64,000 nucleotides of DNA from Microbacter margulisiae. GTDB taxonomy: Bacteria; Bacteroidota; Bacteroidia; Bacteroidales; Paludibacteraceae. Each line of letters starts with the position of its first letter. The stretch's first letter is position 1. The notes beneath the pieces were generated by a model that saw only the letters and a list, made by a program, of their open reading frames with translations, did no database searches and was not told the origin of the DNA. The stretch is from the NCBI RefSeq assembly GCF_014192515.1, contig NZ_JACHYB010000001.1:310001-374000 (forward strand). The letters are read 5' to 3'. Shown piece after piece: positions 37,798-46,317 of this stretch. The translations under genes and the position numbers were made by a program.

Positions 37798-39438
37798 CTA
37801 ATTATTTAACGATAATCTTTTGATATACGCACTGACTTGGATTTTTATAAAGTCAGCAGTATTAAATGTAAGTGGTGATGTTATATCCTTTCCCAGTATC
37901 GTGTAGGTAAATTTGATATAGCTGGCATTTTTCAGATCGCTATATGAAAAAGGAATGGAAAAATTTTGCACCGCGTTGTCGCTTGATGTAGGCCTCCCGT
38001 TTGAGTCAACATTCGACGTAACTTTTAATACCACATTATATGCATTTCCAATCTGTTGATTTTGATTATCCATCAGGGTGGCCGTCACCTCAATTTGGGC
38101 AGAGGTATTGTTGGTAGCCGCAAGAAGCAGCTCGGTTTCCTGTGCGCTGTTTTTGTTCAGAAAATCATGCATTGACGATGGGATATCAAGCGTATCATGG
38201 ATAATAATATCAGTTCCTGGATTGAACGCCAGTGGAATTGTAATCTGAGGATATACCTCGAAGGTGTCATTTGGTAGTATAAATTGATTGTTAACCACCG
38301 TATCTGTTCTTGTAAACCCAGAAATATTGAAAGAGATGGTATTAATACCGGGCAATGTAAAGAGTTGATCAATATGGCCGTTGCTTTTGTTAAAAGTCAG
38401 AGTATTACTTCCCCAGTTTCCCACTTTTTTAGCCATGTGGTATAAAGGAAATATCTTGGATGGTGATTCATTATCAAATGTTGCTGACAGTTTTTTATTC
38501 GGTTGGCTGGAATCGTAACTTTGAATGCTGTTTACTTTAAAATCCCAAGGTAAACGCGTATTAGTTTTCATTTCCAGGTTAATTTGAGGGTTGGAAAATG
38601 GCAAGGTACTGCTGGATGATAAATAATTATTTAAGAAACTCAAATCAATTGTTCCTGTTTGTGTTGCGCTAAATGAGAACTGTCCGTAAATAGCGTTGAA
38701 GTTCATATTTTTTAGAGTTATTGTAATTTCAAATGTGCTGTTACTGTTCACATAAACATTATTTGAAGGGGATAATTCTTGTAAACGCACCTGAACAGGA
38801 AATTTTCCATTGGCATTCGCTTTTGCAATAAAGTTTGAAAAGGTAACTGCCGTATTGTTCAATGAAGCCAGTGTTCCTGTCTGACTATAGGATGCTGGTT
38901 GTATTCCGGTAAATACACTTGGGTCAGGTGTAATGGTAAGCTGAAACTGATTGTTGTTAAAGTTAATATTACTGTTTACCGAAAATGCAAATTGTGCGCT
39001 CTGAACTGATATGCTATCGAGTTGCGTAATGTTTTGTGAAGAAAGCGATTTTAAATCAAATGAAAAATCTTCGGAAGTGGCCAAAATAGTATTGATCTGA
39101 TCAGTTGAAGCATATCCTGTATGTCCTTTAAAATTAACCGATTGGGGTATGGGAACATCCTGAATGGAAGCATTCATATCGAAAGAGTAAGGAGTATCTG
39201 GATTATAAGTTACGATTAAATTTCCAGATCCGTCATACGAAAGATTAGTCGAATGGATGTAATCAAAAAATTGCTTGATAGTTACGGTTGAAGTAGCAAC
39301 GGGGAAGATTAAGGCTCCATTCGTTCCTATTGTACCATCGACATTGCTCAAAGAGATGTCGTTCTGAACACATGATTGTAGCATAATTACAAAGACAATC
39401 ATGGCAAACAATCCGTAGTGAAAATGATTTTTTGTCAT
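37798..39438 (-). CDS. Large lipoprotein of unknown function
   Basis: A 546-aa protein with a lipoprotein signal peptide ending in a lipobox (VFVIMLQSC, Cys23), so it should be anchored in an envelope membrane. The body is rich in Ser, Thr, Asn and beta-strand-like segments, with no catalytic motif I recognise. It is the first gene of a two-gene unit with the DUF5723-type barrel. A partner of that barrel is the simplest reading (inference). Confidence 0.7.
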   Translation of the reverse strand: MTKNHFHYGLFAMIVFVIMLQSCVQNDISLSNVDGTIGTNGALIFPVATSTVTIKQFFDYIHSTNLSYDGSGNLIVTYNPDTPYSFDMNASIQDVPIPQSVNFKGHTGYASTDQINTILATSEDFSFDLKSLSSQNITQLDSISVQSAQFAFSVNSNINFNNNQFQLTITPDPSVFTGIQPASYSQTGTLASLNNTAVTFSNFIAKANANGKFPVQVRLQELSPSNNVYVNSNSTFEITITLKNMNFNAIYGQFSFSATQTGTIDLSFLNNYLSSSSTLPFSNPQINLEMKTNTRLPWDFKVNSIQSYDSSQPNKKLSATFDNESPSKIFPLYHMAKKVGNWGSNTLTFNKSNGHIDQLFTLPGINTISFNISGFTRTDTVVNNQFILPNDTFEVYPQITIPLAFNPGTDIIIHDTLDIPSSMHDFLNKNSAQETELLLAATNNTSAQIEVTATLMDNQNQQIGNAYNVVLKVTSNVDSNGRPTSSDNAVQNFSIPFSYSDLKNASYIKFTYTILGKDITSPLTFNTADFIKIQVSAYIKRLSLNN

Positions 39439-39657
39439 GGGAGAAGAAGCTTTAGAATAAAATGATTTATGCCTTGACCAATGTAGTATAAAAATAAAAT
39501 AAACGTAATATATGATTAAAAAATGGCGTCAAGATGCTATTGTAATAAATAAATTAGCGATATGAATGCTAAATATTGCTCTGAACTAAAGCATAAACAC
39601 TAAATCAACTAACATCACAAATGTGTATTTATTTCTGCCTTGAGAATAAAGATCGAT

Positions 39658-40701
39658 TCAATGCAACCCTACAAACTTGAATATCCAGTATACGATAGCT
39701 GCAATTACACCACTTGCTGGAATGGTGACGATCCATGCTGTAATGAGCTGACGCGTAAGTCCCCACCGTACTGCAGAAATGCGTTTTAGCATACCTACCC
39801 CCATAATGGATCCAGCAATAGTATGTGTTGTACTGACGGGAATTCCTAAGCCTTCGGCGACGCCAAAAAGAGTTATCGAGCCTGCTGTTTCGGCTGCAAT
39901 ACCTTCAAAAGGAGTTACTTTAGTGATTCTTGTGCCCATAGTTTTAATAATTCGCATTCCTCCCATTAATGTTCCTATGCCTATAGCCGAATAACATGTG
40001 ATAGGAACCCATTGTGGAACATGGTGCAAATCAGTGTGTTGAATCCAAGTTGGAATAGGTATGCCATGAGTATGACAGTAATTATTATAAACAGTAAGCG
40101 TAGCAATGATAATACCTATAACTTTTTGAGAATCAGAACCTCCGTGTCCAAGACTTAATGATGCAGATGTGACTAACTGAAGCCGTCGAAATACTTTTTC
40201 CGTCTTTTGAGGGTTTGTTTTTTTTACGAGATTGGTAATTAAAGCAGCAACTGCCAAGCCTATGACCATTCCGATAAACGGAGCTAACACAATAAAAAGC
40301 GAAGTCTCCCAAATAACTTTTTGATTTACAACTGAAAAACTCATTGCATGAGCAATTCCTGCGCCGGCAAAACCTCCCATCAGGGTATGAGATGAACTGG
40401 ATGGAATTCCTAGTCGCCAAGTAAGCAAATTCCAAATAATTCCAGCTATTACACCGGCAAAGATTACAACCAAGTCAATGCTGGCATTATTGACGGTCTT
40501 GGAAACTGTATCTGCTACTTTGAGATTAAAAACCCAGAATGCCAGAAAATTAAAAAACGCTGCCCAGGCAACTGCCTGAAAAGGACTTAATACTTTGGTG
40601 GAGATCACTGTTGCAATTGAATTTGCAGCATCGTGAAATCCATTTATCATGTCAAAAATTATACTGAAGACAACAATCAGGATCAATAATGTAAAACTCA
40701 T
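39658..40701 (-). CDS. pit: PiT-family inorganic phosphate transporter
   Basis: A 347-aa inner-membrane carrier with two PiT signature halves (MINGFHDAANSIATVISTKV near the N-terminus and GIPVSTTHTIAGSIMGVGM near the C-terminus) and about ten helices. It takes up phosphate or metal phosphate by cation symport. The gene starts 3 bp after the PhoU-like partner's stop, a tight two-gene operon (partner first). The promoter region overlaps a strong hairpin at 41387-41458. Confidence 0.92.
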   Translation of the reverse strand: MSFTLLILIVVFSIIFDMINGFHDAANSIATVISTKVLSPFQAVAWAAFFNFLAFWVFNLKVADTVSKTVNNASIDLVVIFAGVIAGIIWNLLTWRLGIPSSSSHTLMGGFAGAGIAHAMSFSVVNQKVIWETSLFIVLAPFIGMVIGLAVAALITNLVKKTNPQKTEKVFRRLQLVTSASLSLGHGGSDSQKVIGIIIATLTVYNNYCHTHGIPIPTWIQHTDLHHVPQWVPITCYSAIGIGTLMGGMRIIKTMGTRITKVTPFEGIAAETAGSITLFGVAEGLGIPVSTTHTIAGSIMGVGMLKRISAVRWGLTRQLITAWIVTIPASGVIAAIVYWIFKFVGLH

Positions 40702-40704
40702 TGG

Positions 40705-41355
40705 CTAGGAGTATTTGATAAGAATGTTTTCTATGATGTCACAGACATCTTCACATTTGTCGGTTACAGTCTCCAATTGATAATACAAGTCTCTTTTTTT
40801 TATAATTTCAATAGCATTTTGTTCGTGCTCAAAGAGATGTTCAATGCCAGTGTATAGTATGTCATCTGCTTGATTTTCAATGCTATTTACTTGTACAACT
40901 GCTTGTAAACTTTGTTTTACTCCTTTAAAGTCACGAAGTCCTTTAATAGCCAGATCTAATTCTTTTGTAGCTTGTCGGATCAGATCGGCTAATGACTGAA
41001 TGGCAATATCCTGTGTTGGATCGATTTTATATAGTAACATGCTTTTAGCGGAAACATATATAAAATCTGTAACATCATCCAATGATGAGATCAAACTATG
41101 AATGTCTTCGCGATCGAATGGCGTGATGAAATTACGGCTTAATTCCTCCATCACAATGTGGGTTAGCTGGTCATTTGCATGTTCAACATCATGCATTTTA
41201 TTTTTAATTTCTTTTCTTTTTTCTTCATCAGCTTCGTTTACCAAAAGCATCAGACTATCGGCAATGGCACAAACGTTAATGGTATCCTGTTCGAAAAGAT
41301 CATAAAACTTCTTTTCTCTTGGGATAAAGAGTCGTGCGAAAAAGTTTGAATTCAT
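40705..41355 (-). CDS. DUF47/PhoU-like Pit accessory protein
   Basis: A 216-aa helical protein of the DUF47 (TIGR00153) group: FIPREKKFYDLFEQ at the N-terminus, DREDIHSLISSLDDVTDF with the acidic metal-binding pattern, and LETVTDKCEDVCDIIENILI at the C-terminus. These proteins sit beside pit genes and are thought to modulate the transporter. It is the first gene of the operon with pit. Confidence 0.9.
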   Translation of the reverse strand: MNSNFFARLFIPREKKFYDLFEQDTINVCAIADSLMLLVNEADEEKRKEIKNKMHDVEHANDQLTHIVMEELSRNFITPFDREDIHSLISSLDDVTDFIYVSAKSMLLYKIDPTQDIAIQSLADLIRQATKELDLAIKGLRDFKGVKQSLQAVVQVNSIENQADDILYTGIEHLFEHEQNAIEIIKKRDLYYQLETVTDKCEDVCDIIENILIKYS

Positions 41356-41386
41356 GGTTAATGTGTTAGAATAATAGAAGTTATGT

Positions 41387-41458
41387 AAAAAAGAATGTCC
41401 ATGATATTAATATTGCATTTTGTGATGCAAATATATCATGGACATTCCAACGATGCAA
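41387..41458 (-). promoter_or_regulatory. Pit-operon promoter overlapped by a large hairpin/terminator
   Basis: A perfect 15-bp inverted repeat (41393-41407 with 41433-41447, core GTCCATGATAT) with a further paired ATTGCAT/ATGCAAAT inside, followed on the minus strand by TTTTTT (plus 41387-41392), reads as a terminator for the upstream receptor gene. The same DNA contains TATATTTG (minus, 41428-41435) with TTG 20 nt upstream (41456-41458), a good promoter for the PhoU-like and pit genes. Confidence 0.65.
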
Positions 41459-41486
41459 GAAAGTTTTAGTTACAGATGGTTAATCT

Positions 41487-43928
41487 TTACATTCCATCCA
41501 TCATATTATCCATATTATTGGTGTTGTTGGTATTGTTTGTTTCTGGCTTTTTACCATTACGACTGGGGTGTGAGTTCCCAAAATTGTATGTAATATTGAA
41601 CATTACCATTCTTCCATTGAAGTAGTTAAGTGATTCCTGTTTGTAATTTGATCCCCATGTCTCTATTTTGCTCCTGTCTGAATTAAAGAGGTCACGAATA
41701 TTTAAATTTAGAATGAGCTTTTTACGAAACAGCATTTGGCGGATGCCGAGATCGATTTCATAACTGCCGAGATTTTTTCCTTGTGAAATATAATAAGGCG
41801 CTGTGTAAGAACCGGTAATTTGAGCAGACAAATTGGCTGGCAACATGACATTCGCAATGGATTTCAGATTCCAGGTAAAACTACTCTGTTCAGGTATGTT
41901 AATGATTTGATTATCCTGATCAAATTGAGACGCAAATAATTTATTATAATACAAGTCGACCGTTGTTGTCAGATTAAAGAACCTGAAGAAATTATCCCGT
42001 AGAATTGTTTCTAATCCACCTGCTAATGTTTTGGATCCGTTCATGTATGTATTCATCATAATCCCATTTTGTAGCCACTGTACCGATTGTATGCCATTAG
42101 TTGTGTAATGGTAAAACAACGAAGCCGAAAGAGTATGTGATGTCCATGATTTCAAATAGTTGATTTCAAATGAGTTGATGTATTCCGGTGCAAGATTTGG
42201 ATTACCAAAAGACCAGTTTGTTGAGTCCGATATATTAACGAAAGGGTTAATTGATCTACCTCGTGGGCGGTTTAATCTTCGAGTGTAATTCAATTGGAAT
42301 TCATTATTTGGGTCGATTGCATAATCAAGAAATACGCTTGGGAATGGTTGTAGATAATGGATGGTATAATCCTGTTGACCAGTCGAAAAATTAATATAAG
42401 AGTATTCTCCCCGTAATCCTATCTGTGTACTGAATTTTCCCCATTTGTTTCCATATGTTGTATAAGCCGCATAATCACGTTCAAAATAGTCAAATAAGTT
42501 TGTGATAGAAGGATCAGGAACCCCATTTGTAACTCCTTTTACATCAGAATACTGCTCTTGATAGTTTCCGTCAAACCCAGCCTGTAGTTTACTATTTTGG
42601 GTAAATAATTTGGTATAGTCTAATTTGAATTCAGCTTGAGGGCTTTTCCCTTTTGTAGTTTCTTGCTGCGTTGAGGTGATCGCGTTGGGAGTTATCCATT
42701 GTGAGTAGTTATTTTCCATGCTTGATGGATGGCTCGAGAAACTTAACGAACTGGTTAAATTTGAACCATTGTTGTCAAATTTGTGTTCGTAATCCAAATC
42801 AATGTGGTACATTTTTCGGTTACCTCCTGTAGCAGTATTTCGAAAGTATTGACCCATTAAATCATTCGTTGCACTAAAGGTTTGATTATCGTTTATGTTC
42901 GACATTACGCCGTTACCAAACATCATAAATCCGGAAAAGCCAATAGAGTTCATTTTGTTCAGGTGATAATTAAGACCTGCACGCATGAAAGTCCCTGAGA
43001 AGTGGCGATCAGCAGTTGAAGTTTGTTTCAAGGAAGATAAAGTATCTCCATTTGCAGGATTTAAGACGTAACGATTGCTCCAACCTCCACCTGAAAATTT
43101 CATATCCCGACGACCAATACTGGCGTATGCATCTACTTTCGGTGAAGTGTAATTGAAATTAAAGCCACCATTATATCCCACTTTACCACGATCGGGCACA
43201 GAGAATCCTCCTGAAATGCTTCCGTAGTAACCTGGTTTAGCACTGTCTTTTAGAATTAGATTGAGTATTCCGGCAGATCCTTCTGCGCTATATTTTGCAG
43301 ATGGATTTGTAATTACTTCTACTTTTTCTATGCTACCTGCTGGCATTTCCTGCAAAATATCACCTTCGTTATCAGATGTAATGCCAGCTGGTTTGCCGTT
43401 AATCCATATTTCCACGTTTGAATTGTTACGGAGGGAAACATTCCCGTTGACATCAACGCTGACTGAAGGAATGTTTTGTAACATTTCCGCTGCTGAAGCT
43501 CCTGCAGAAGCAATGCTCTGATTCACAGTAAAAACTTTTTTATCAATATCCAGCTGCATTTGTGGAGCTTGTGCCTCCACTTGTACTTCATGAAGTGTTT
43601 TTGAGTTAACCTGAAGAGTGATGCTACCTATATTAACTATTTTGTTTTGAATGGTAATTGCTTTTTGATACGTAGTATAGCCGATAAATGAAAGTTCAAG
43701 TTGATAGTTTCCATCTGGTATTTTGCCCAAAACATAGCCTCCTTTGGAGTCGCTAATAGTGCCTTTGAATAGCGTTAACGGATTCCCTTTTTTTAGAACT
43801 ACATTTACATATTCCATAGGCTGATTTGTGCTTCCATCAATGATAATCCCTTTTATTCCACCTGTCTGTGCTGATACAAAACTAACTACCATCAACATAA
43901 TGGCAATTAAGAAACTTGCTTTTTTCAT
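41487..43928 (-). CDS. Outer-membrane beta-barrel receptor (TonB-receptor-like)
   Basis: An 813-aa protein: signal peptide (MKKASFLIAIMLMVVSFVSA), a carboxypeptidase-regulatory-like domain (about residues 25-110), a plug domain (IASAGASAAEMLQNIPSVSV, SIEKVEVITNPSAKYSAEG) and an OMP_b-brl_3-type barrel. The start was moved to the ATG at 43928 so the signal peptide begins MKK. After the final strand (FNITYNFGNS) comes a ~27-residue tail ending NNMDNMMDGM, rich in Asn, Asp and Met. No SusD-like partner is adjacent. Substrate unknown. Confidence 0.88.
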   Translation of the reverse strand: MKKASFLIAIMLMVVSFVSAQTGGIKGIIIDGSTNQPMEYVNVVLKKGNPLTLFKGTISDSKGGYVLGKIPDGNYQLELSFIGYTTYQKAITIQNKIVNIGSITLQVNSKTLHEVQVEAQAPQMQLDIDKKVFTVNQSIASAGASAAEMLQNIPSVSVDVNGNVSLRNNSNVEIWINGKPAGITSDNEGDILQEMPAGSIEKVEVITNPSAKYSAEGSAGILNLILKDSAKPGYYGSISGGFSVPDRGKVGYNGGFNFNYTSPKVDAYASIGRRDMKFSGGGWSNRYVLNPANGDTLSSLKQTSTADRHFSGTFMRAGLNYHLNKMNSIGFSGFMMFGNGVMSNINDNQTFSATNDLMGQYFRNTATGGNRKMYHIDLDYEHKFDNNGSNLTSSLSFSSHPSSMENNYSQWITPNAITSTQQETTKGKSPQAEFKLDYTKLFTQNSKLQAGFDGNYQEQYSDVKGVTNGVPDPSITNLFDYFERDYAAYTTYGNKWGKFSTQIGLRGEYSYINFSTGQQDYTIHYLQPFPSVFLDYAIDPNNEFQLNYTRRLNRPRGRSINPFVNISDSTNWSFGNPNLAPEYINSFEINYLKSWTSHTLSASLFYHYTTNGIQSVQWLQNGIMMNTYMNGSKTLAGGLETILRDNFFRFFNLTTTVDLYYNKLFASQFDQDNQIINIPEQSSFTWNLKSIANVMLPANLSAQITGSYTAPYYISQGKNLGSYEIDLGIRQMLFRKKLILNLNIRDLFNSDRSKIETWGSNYKQESLNYFNGRMVMFNITYNFGNSHPSRNGKKPETNNTNNTNNMDNMMDGM

Positions 43929-44059
43929 TTTTCTAAACATAAAATAATCTAATATAACTTTTTGTCAATACTATATACATCGATTTATTTCGAAACTCAT
44001 ATAGTCAGATTATTTTTTGACTAGAAGGTTTAAAATGAAGTTTTAAAAAAAGATGAATT

Positions 44060-45511
44060 TTATCTCAGATTAGGAAGAATGTAGGTTTGATCAAAAGCAA
44101 GGATATTTCCTACATGATTAATTTCCAGAAAGGTAGTTCCTCCTCCGATTCCGAAGCTGCCGCTCAGATATGATACCAGATCTTCTCTTTTTAGCCATTT
44201 GCTACGCAACAAAAGGCGTAGTGCTGCAAAGAAATATTCCCTGCGGTCTTCTTTATATGCCTGATAAATAGGAATTACTCCATAAGAGAGAGCTAATTGG
44301 CGCATCGGGTGTTTATCGTAACAAATAGATAAAACAGGGCTTTGACTTCTATAAGCAGCTAGAAATCGAGCGGTTCTTCCTGTGTATGTATCTGTTATAA
44401 TGGCTTTTACTCCTAAGTCAGAAGCAGACTCAGCAGCATGATGAGCTAAAAACGCAGTGACATCAGTTTCGTCTTTTGAATAAGAAATGGGGATATCGTT
44501 TTCAGGTAACTTGTTTTTTTCGGCTTCTTCAGCAATTTTTGCCATTGTTCGGACAGCCTCTATCGGATATTTTCCATTAGCAGTTTCGCCACTTAACATG
44601 ATTGCATCGGCGCGTGAAAAAATAGCGTTTGCAACATCTGTCACTTCAGCACGTGTGGGGCGTGGATTTTCGATCATAGAGTTCAGCATTTGAGTCGCAA
44701 CTATGACCGGTTTTTTTGCTACAACACATTTCCGAATTAATGCACGTTGGATCGATGGAATTTTTTCTAAAGGAACCTCGATACCTAAATCACCGCGTGC
44801 TACCATAATTCCATAAGCATGTTCCAATATTTCATCTGCATTGTCGACTCCGTCTTGATTTTCAATTTTGGCAATTATTTTGATCTGGCTGTCATGTTCA
44901 TCCAAAATATTTTGAATATCAATGATATCCTGTTTATTACGAACAAAAGAATGAGCTATAAAATCAAGATCATGCTCGATAGCATACAATATATTAACCC
45001 TGTCGCGTTCTGTAAGGGATGGAAGTTTGATTTTAACTCCGGGGACGTTGATGCTTTTCCGGCTACCTAAGATACCATCGTTCATAGCTTCGCAAATCAG
45101 CGCATCATTTTCTTTGTTAATTACTTTCAGTTCAATTTCTCCATCGTCAATTAAAATACCTCCTCCAATTTGCATTTCCTGCACAAAATTGGGATATGAA
45201 ACTGCGATACATGAATCAGTCGTGATTTGATCCGGTTTCCCTACGATCTGGATTACTTGTCCGGTTTTCAGCATAATATTGCCATTTTCACAACGGGTTG
45301 TGCGGATCTCTGGCCCTTTCGTGTCAATAAGAATAGGAATATATTTTGATACTTTTCGAACGTTTGTAACGATTTTGTTTAATCCTTCTGGCGATGAATG
45401 TGCAGTATTAATCCGGACAACATTCATACCTTCACGGAATAATGCACGAATAAAATCTTCATCACAACGCTGATCTGAAATAGTGGCTACAATTTTTGTC
45501 TTTTTGAACAT
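44060..45511 (-). CDS. pyk: Pyruvate kinase
   Basis: A 483-aa glycolytic enzyme converting phosphoenolpyruvate and ADP to pyruvate and ATP. Motifs: MNVVRINTAHSS, LIDTKGPEIRT, IKIIAKIENQDG with the catalytic Lys, MVARGDLGIEVP and PVIVATQMLNSMI. The C-terminal regulatory domain is complete (ITDTYTGRTARFLAAYR). It lies 68 bp after aroQ and is probably co-transcribed. Cytosolic. Confidence 0.95.
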   Translation of the reverse strand: MFKKTKIVATISDQRCDEDFIRALFREGMNVVRINTAHSSPEGLNKIVTNVRKVSKYIPILIDTKGPEIRTTRCENGNIMLKTGQVIQIVGKPDQITTDSCIAVSYPNFVQEMQIGGGILIDDGEIELKVINKENDALICEAMNDGILGSRKSINVPGVKIKLPSLTERDRVNILYAIEHDLDFIAHSFVRNKQDIIDIQNILDEHDSQIKIIAKIENQDGVDNADEILEHAYGIMVARGDLGIEVPLEKIPSIQRALIRKCVVAKKPVIVATQMLNSMIENPRPTRAEVTDVANAIFSRADAIMLSGETANGKYPIEAVRTMAKIAEEAEKNKLPENDIPISYSKDETDVTAFLAHHAAESASDLGVKAIITDTYTGRTARFLAAYRSQSPVLSICYDKHPMRQLALSYGVIPIYQAYKEDRREYFFAALRLLLRSKWLKREDLVSYLSGSFGIGGGTTFLEINHVGNILAFDQTYILPNLR

Positions 45512-45579
45512 ACTATGCTAATTAAAAACGTTTGTCGAAAAGTGAAATAGATACTGGCAACGATATTTACAACGCTTTT

Positions 45580-46011
45580 TCAATCATTCTGTTTGTGCTG
45601 AATGAGCGCTTCGACAGCTAAGCGATATGAATCGAGACCAAATCCGGAAATGCTTCCAAGGCAAGCTTCCGACAGATAAGAATGATGACGGAAGGATTCC
45701 CGTTTAAATACATTTGAAATGTGCACTTCAATGACAGGAGTAGAAATTGCATGAATGGCATCAGCCAACGCAATTGATGTGTGTGTAAATGCTCCTGCGT
45801 TAAGAATGATTCCATCTATCTGAAATCCATATTCGTGCAGTTTGTCAATTAATGTACCTTCGTGATTGGATTGAAAATACAGGAAAGAATGGTTGGAGAA
45901 GTGATTTCTCAATTCTGCGTAAAAGTCATCAAATGTACGGTGTCCATACACTCCTGGTTCCCGTGCCCCTAATAGATTTAGATTTGGGCCATTTAAAATG
46001 AGAAAGTTCAT
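45580..46011 (-). CDS. aroQ: Type II 3-dehydroquinate dehydratase
   Basis: A 143-aa class II dehydroquinase of the shikimate pathway, usual length. Active-site loop NGPNLNLLGAREPGVYG carries Tyr22 and the nearby Arg; NAGAFTHTSIAL and IEVHISN provide the other conserved residues. It is first in a two-gene minus-strand unit with pyk. A TACCTTTG box lies 31 bp upstream. Confidence 0.95.
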   Translation of the reverse strand: MNFLILNGPNLNLLGAREPGVYGHRTFDDFYAELRNHFSNHSFLYFQSNHEGTLIDKLHEYGFQIDGIILNAGAFTHTSIALADAIHAISTPVIEVHISNVFKRESFRHHSYLSEACLGSISGFGLDSYRLAVEALIQHKQND

Positions 46012-46041
46012 GTCTCCAACTAATATAATATTAAATTGTTA

Positions 46042-46049
46042 CAAAGGTA
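46042..46049 (-). promoter_or_regulatory. -7 box of aroQ-pyk
   Basis: TACCTTTG on the minus strand close to the aroQ start. No clear -33 element. The ~270 bp between this box and the EF-G2-like gene shows no other feature I can support. Confidence 0.6.
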
Positions 46050-46317
46050 CTTCTTTTTTATCCTATTTGCCAGTTTGCAGAATAAGAAAGTGATATTTTT
46101 ATTTTTTTTGTATTGATAGAGGCCGACCGCTGTTATTCTCTGTTGCTTTTGTAAAATCATAAAATAAGTCAAAAAAATGCCAAATAACATTGTTATACAA
46201 CATATCATTTCTGTGTACATTTCAATGAATAGTAATTAAATTGGGCGATCAAAAAAATCCTCTGATACATGGTTTTTTTGTGTTGATTTATAATTATTCA
46301 TCTTAAAAAATAAGATT

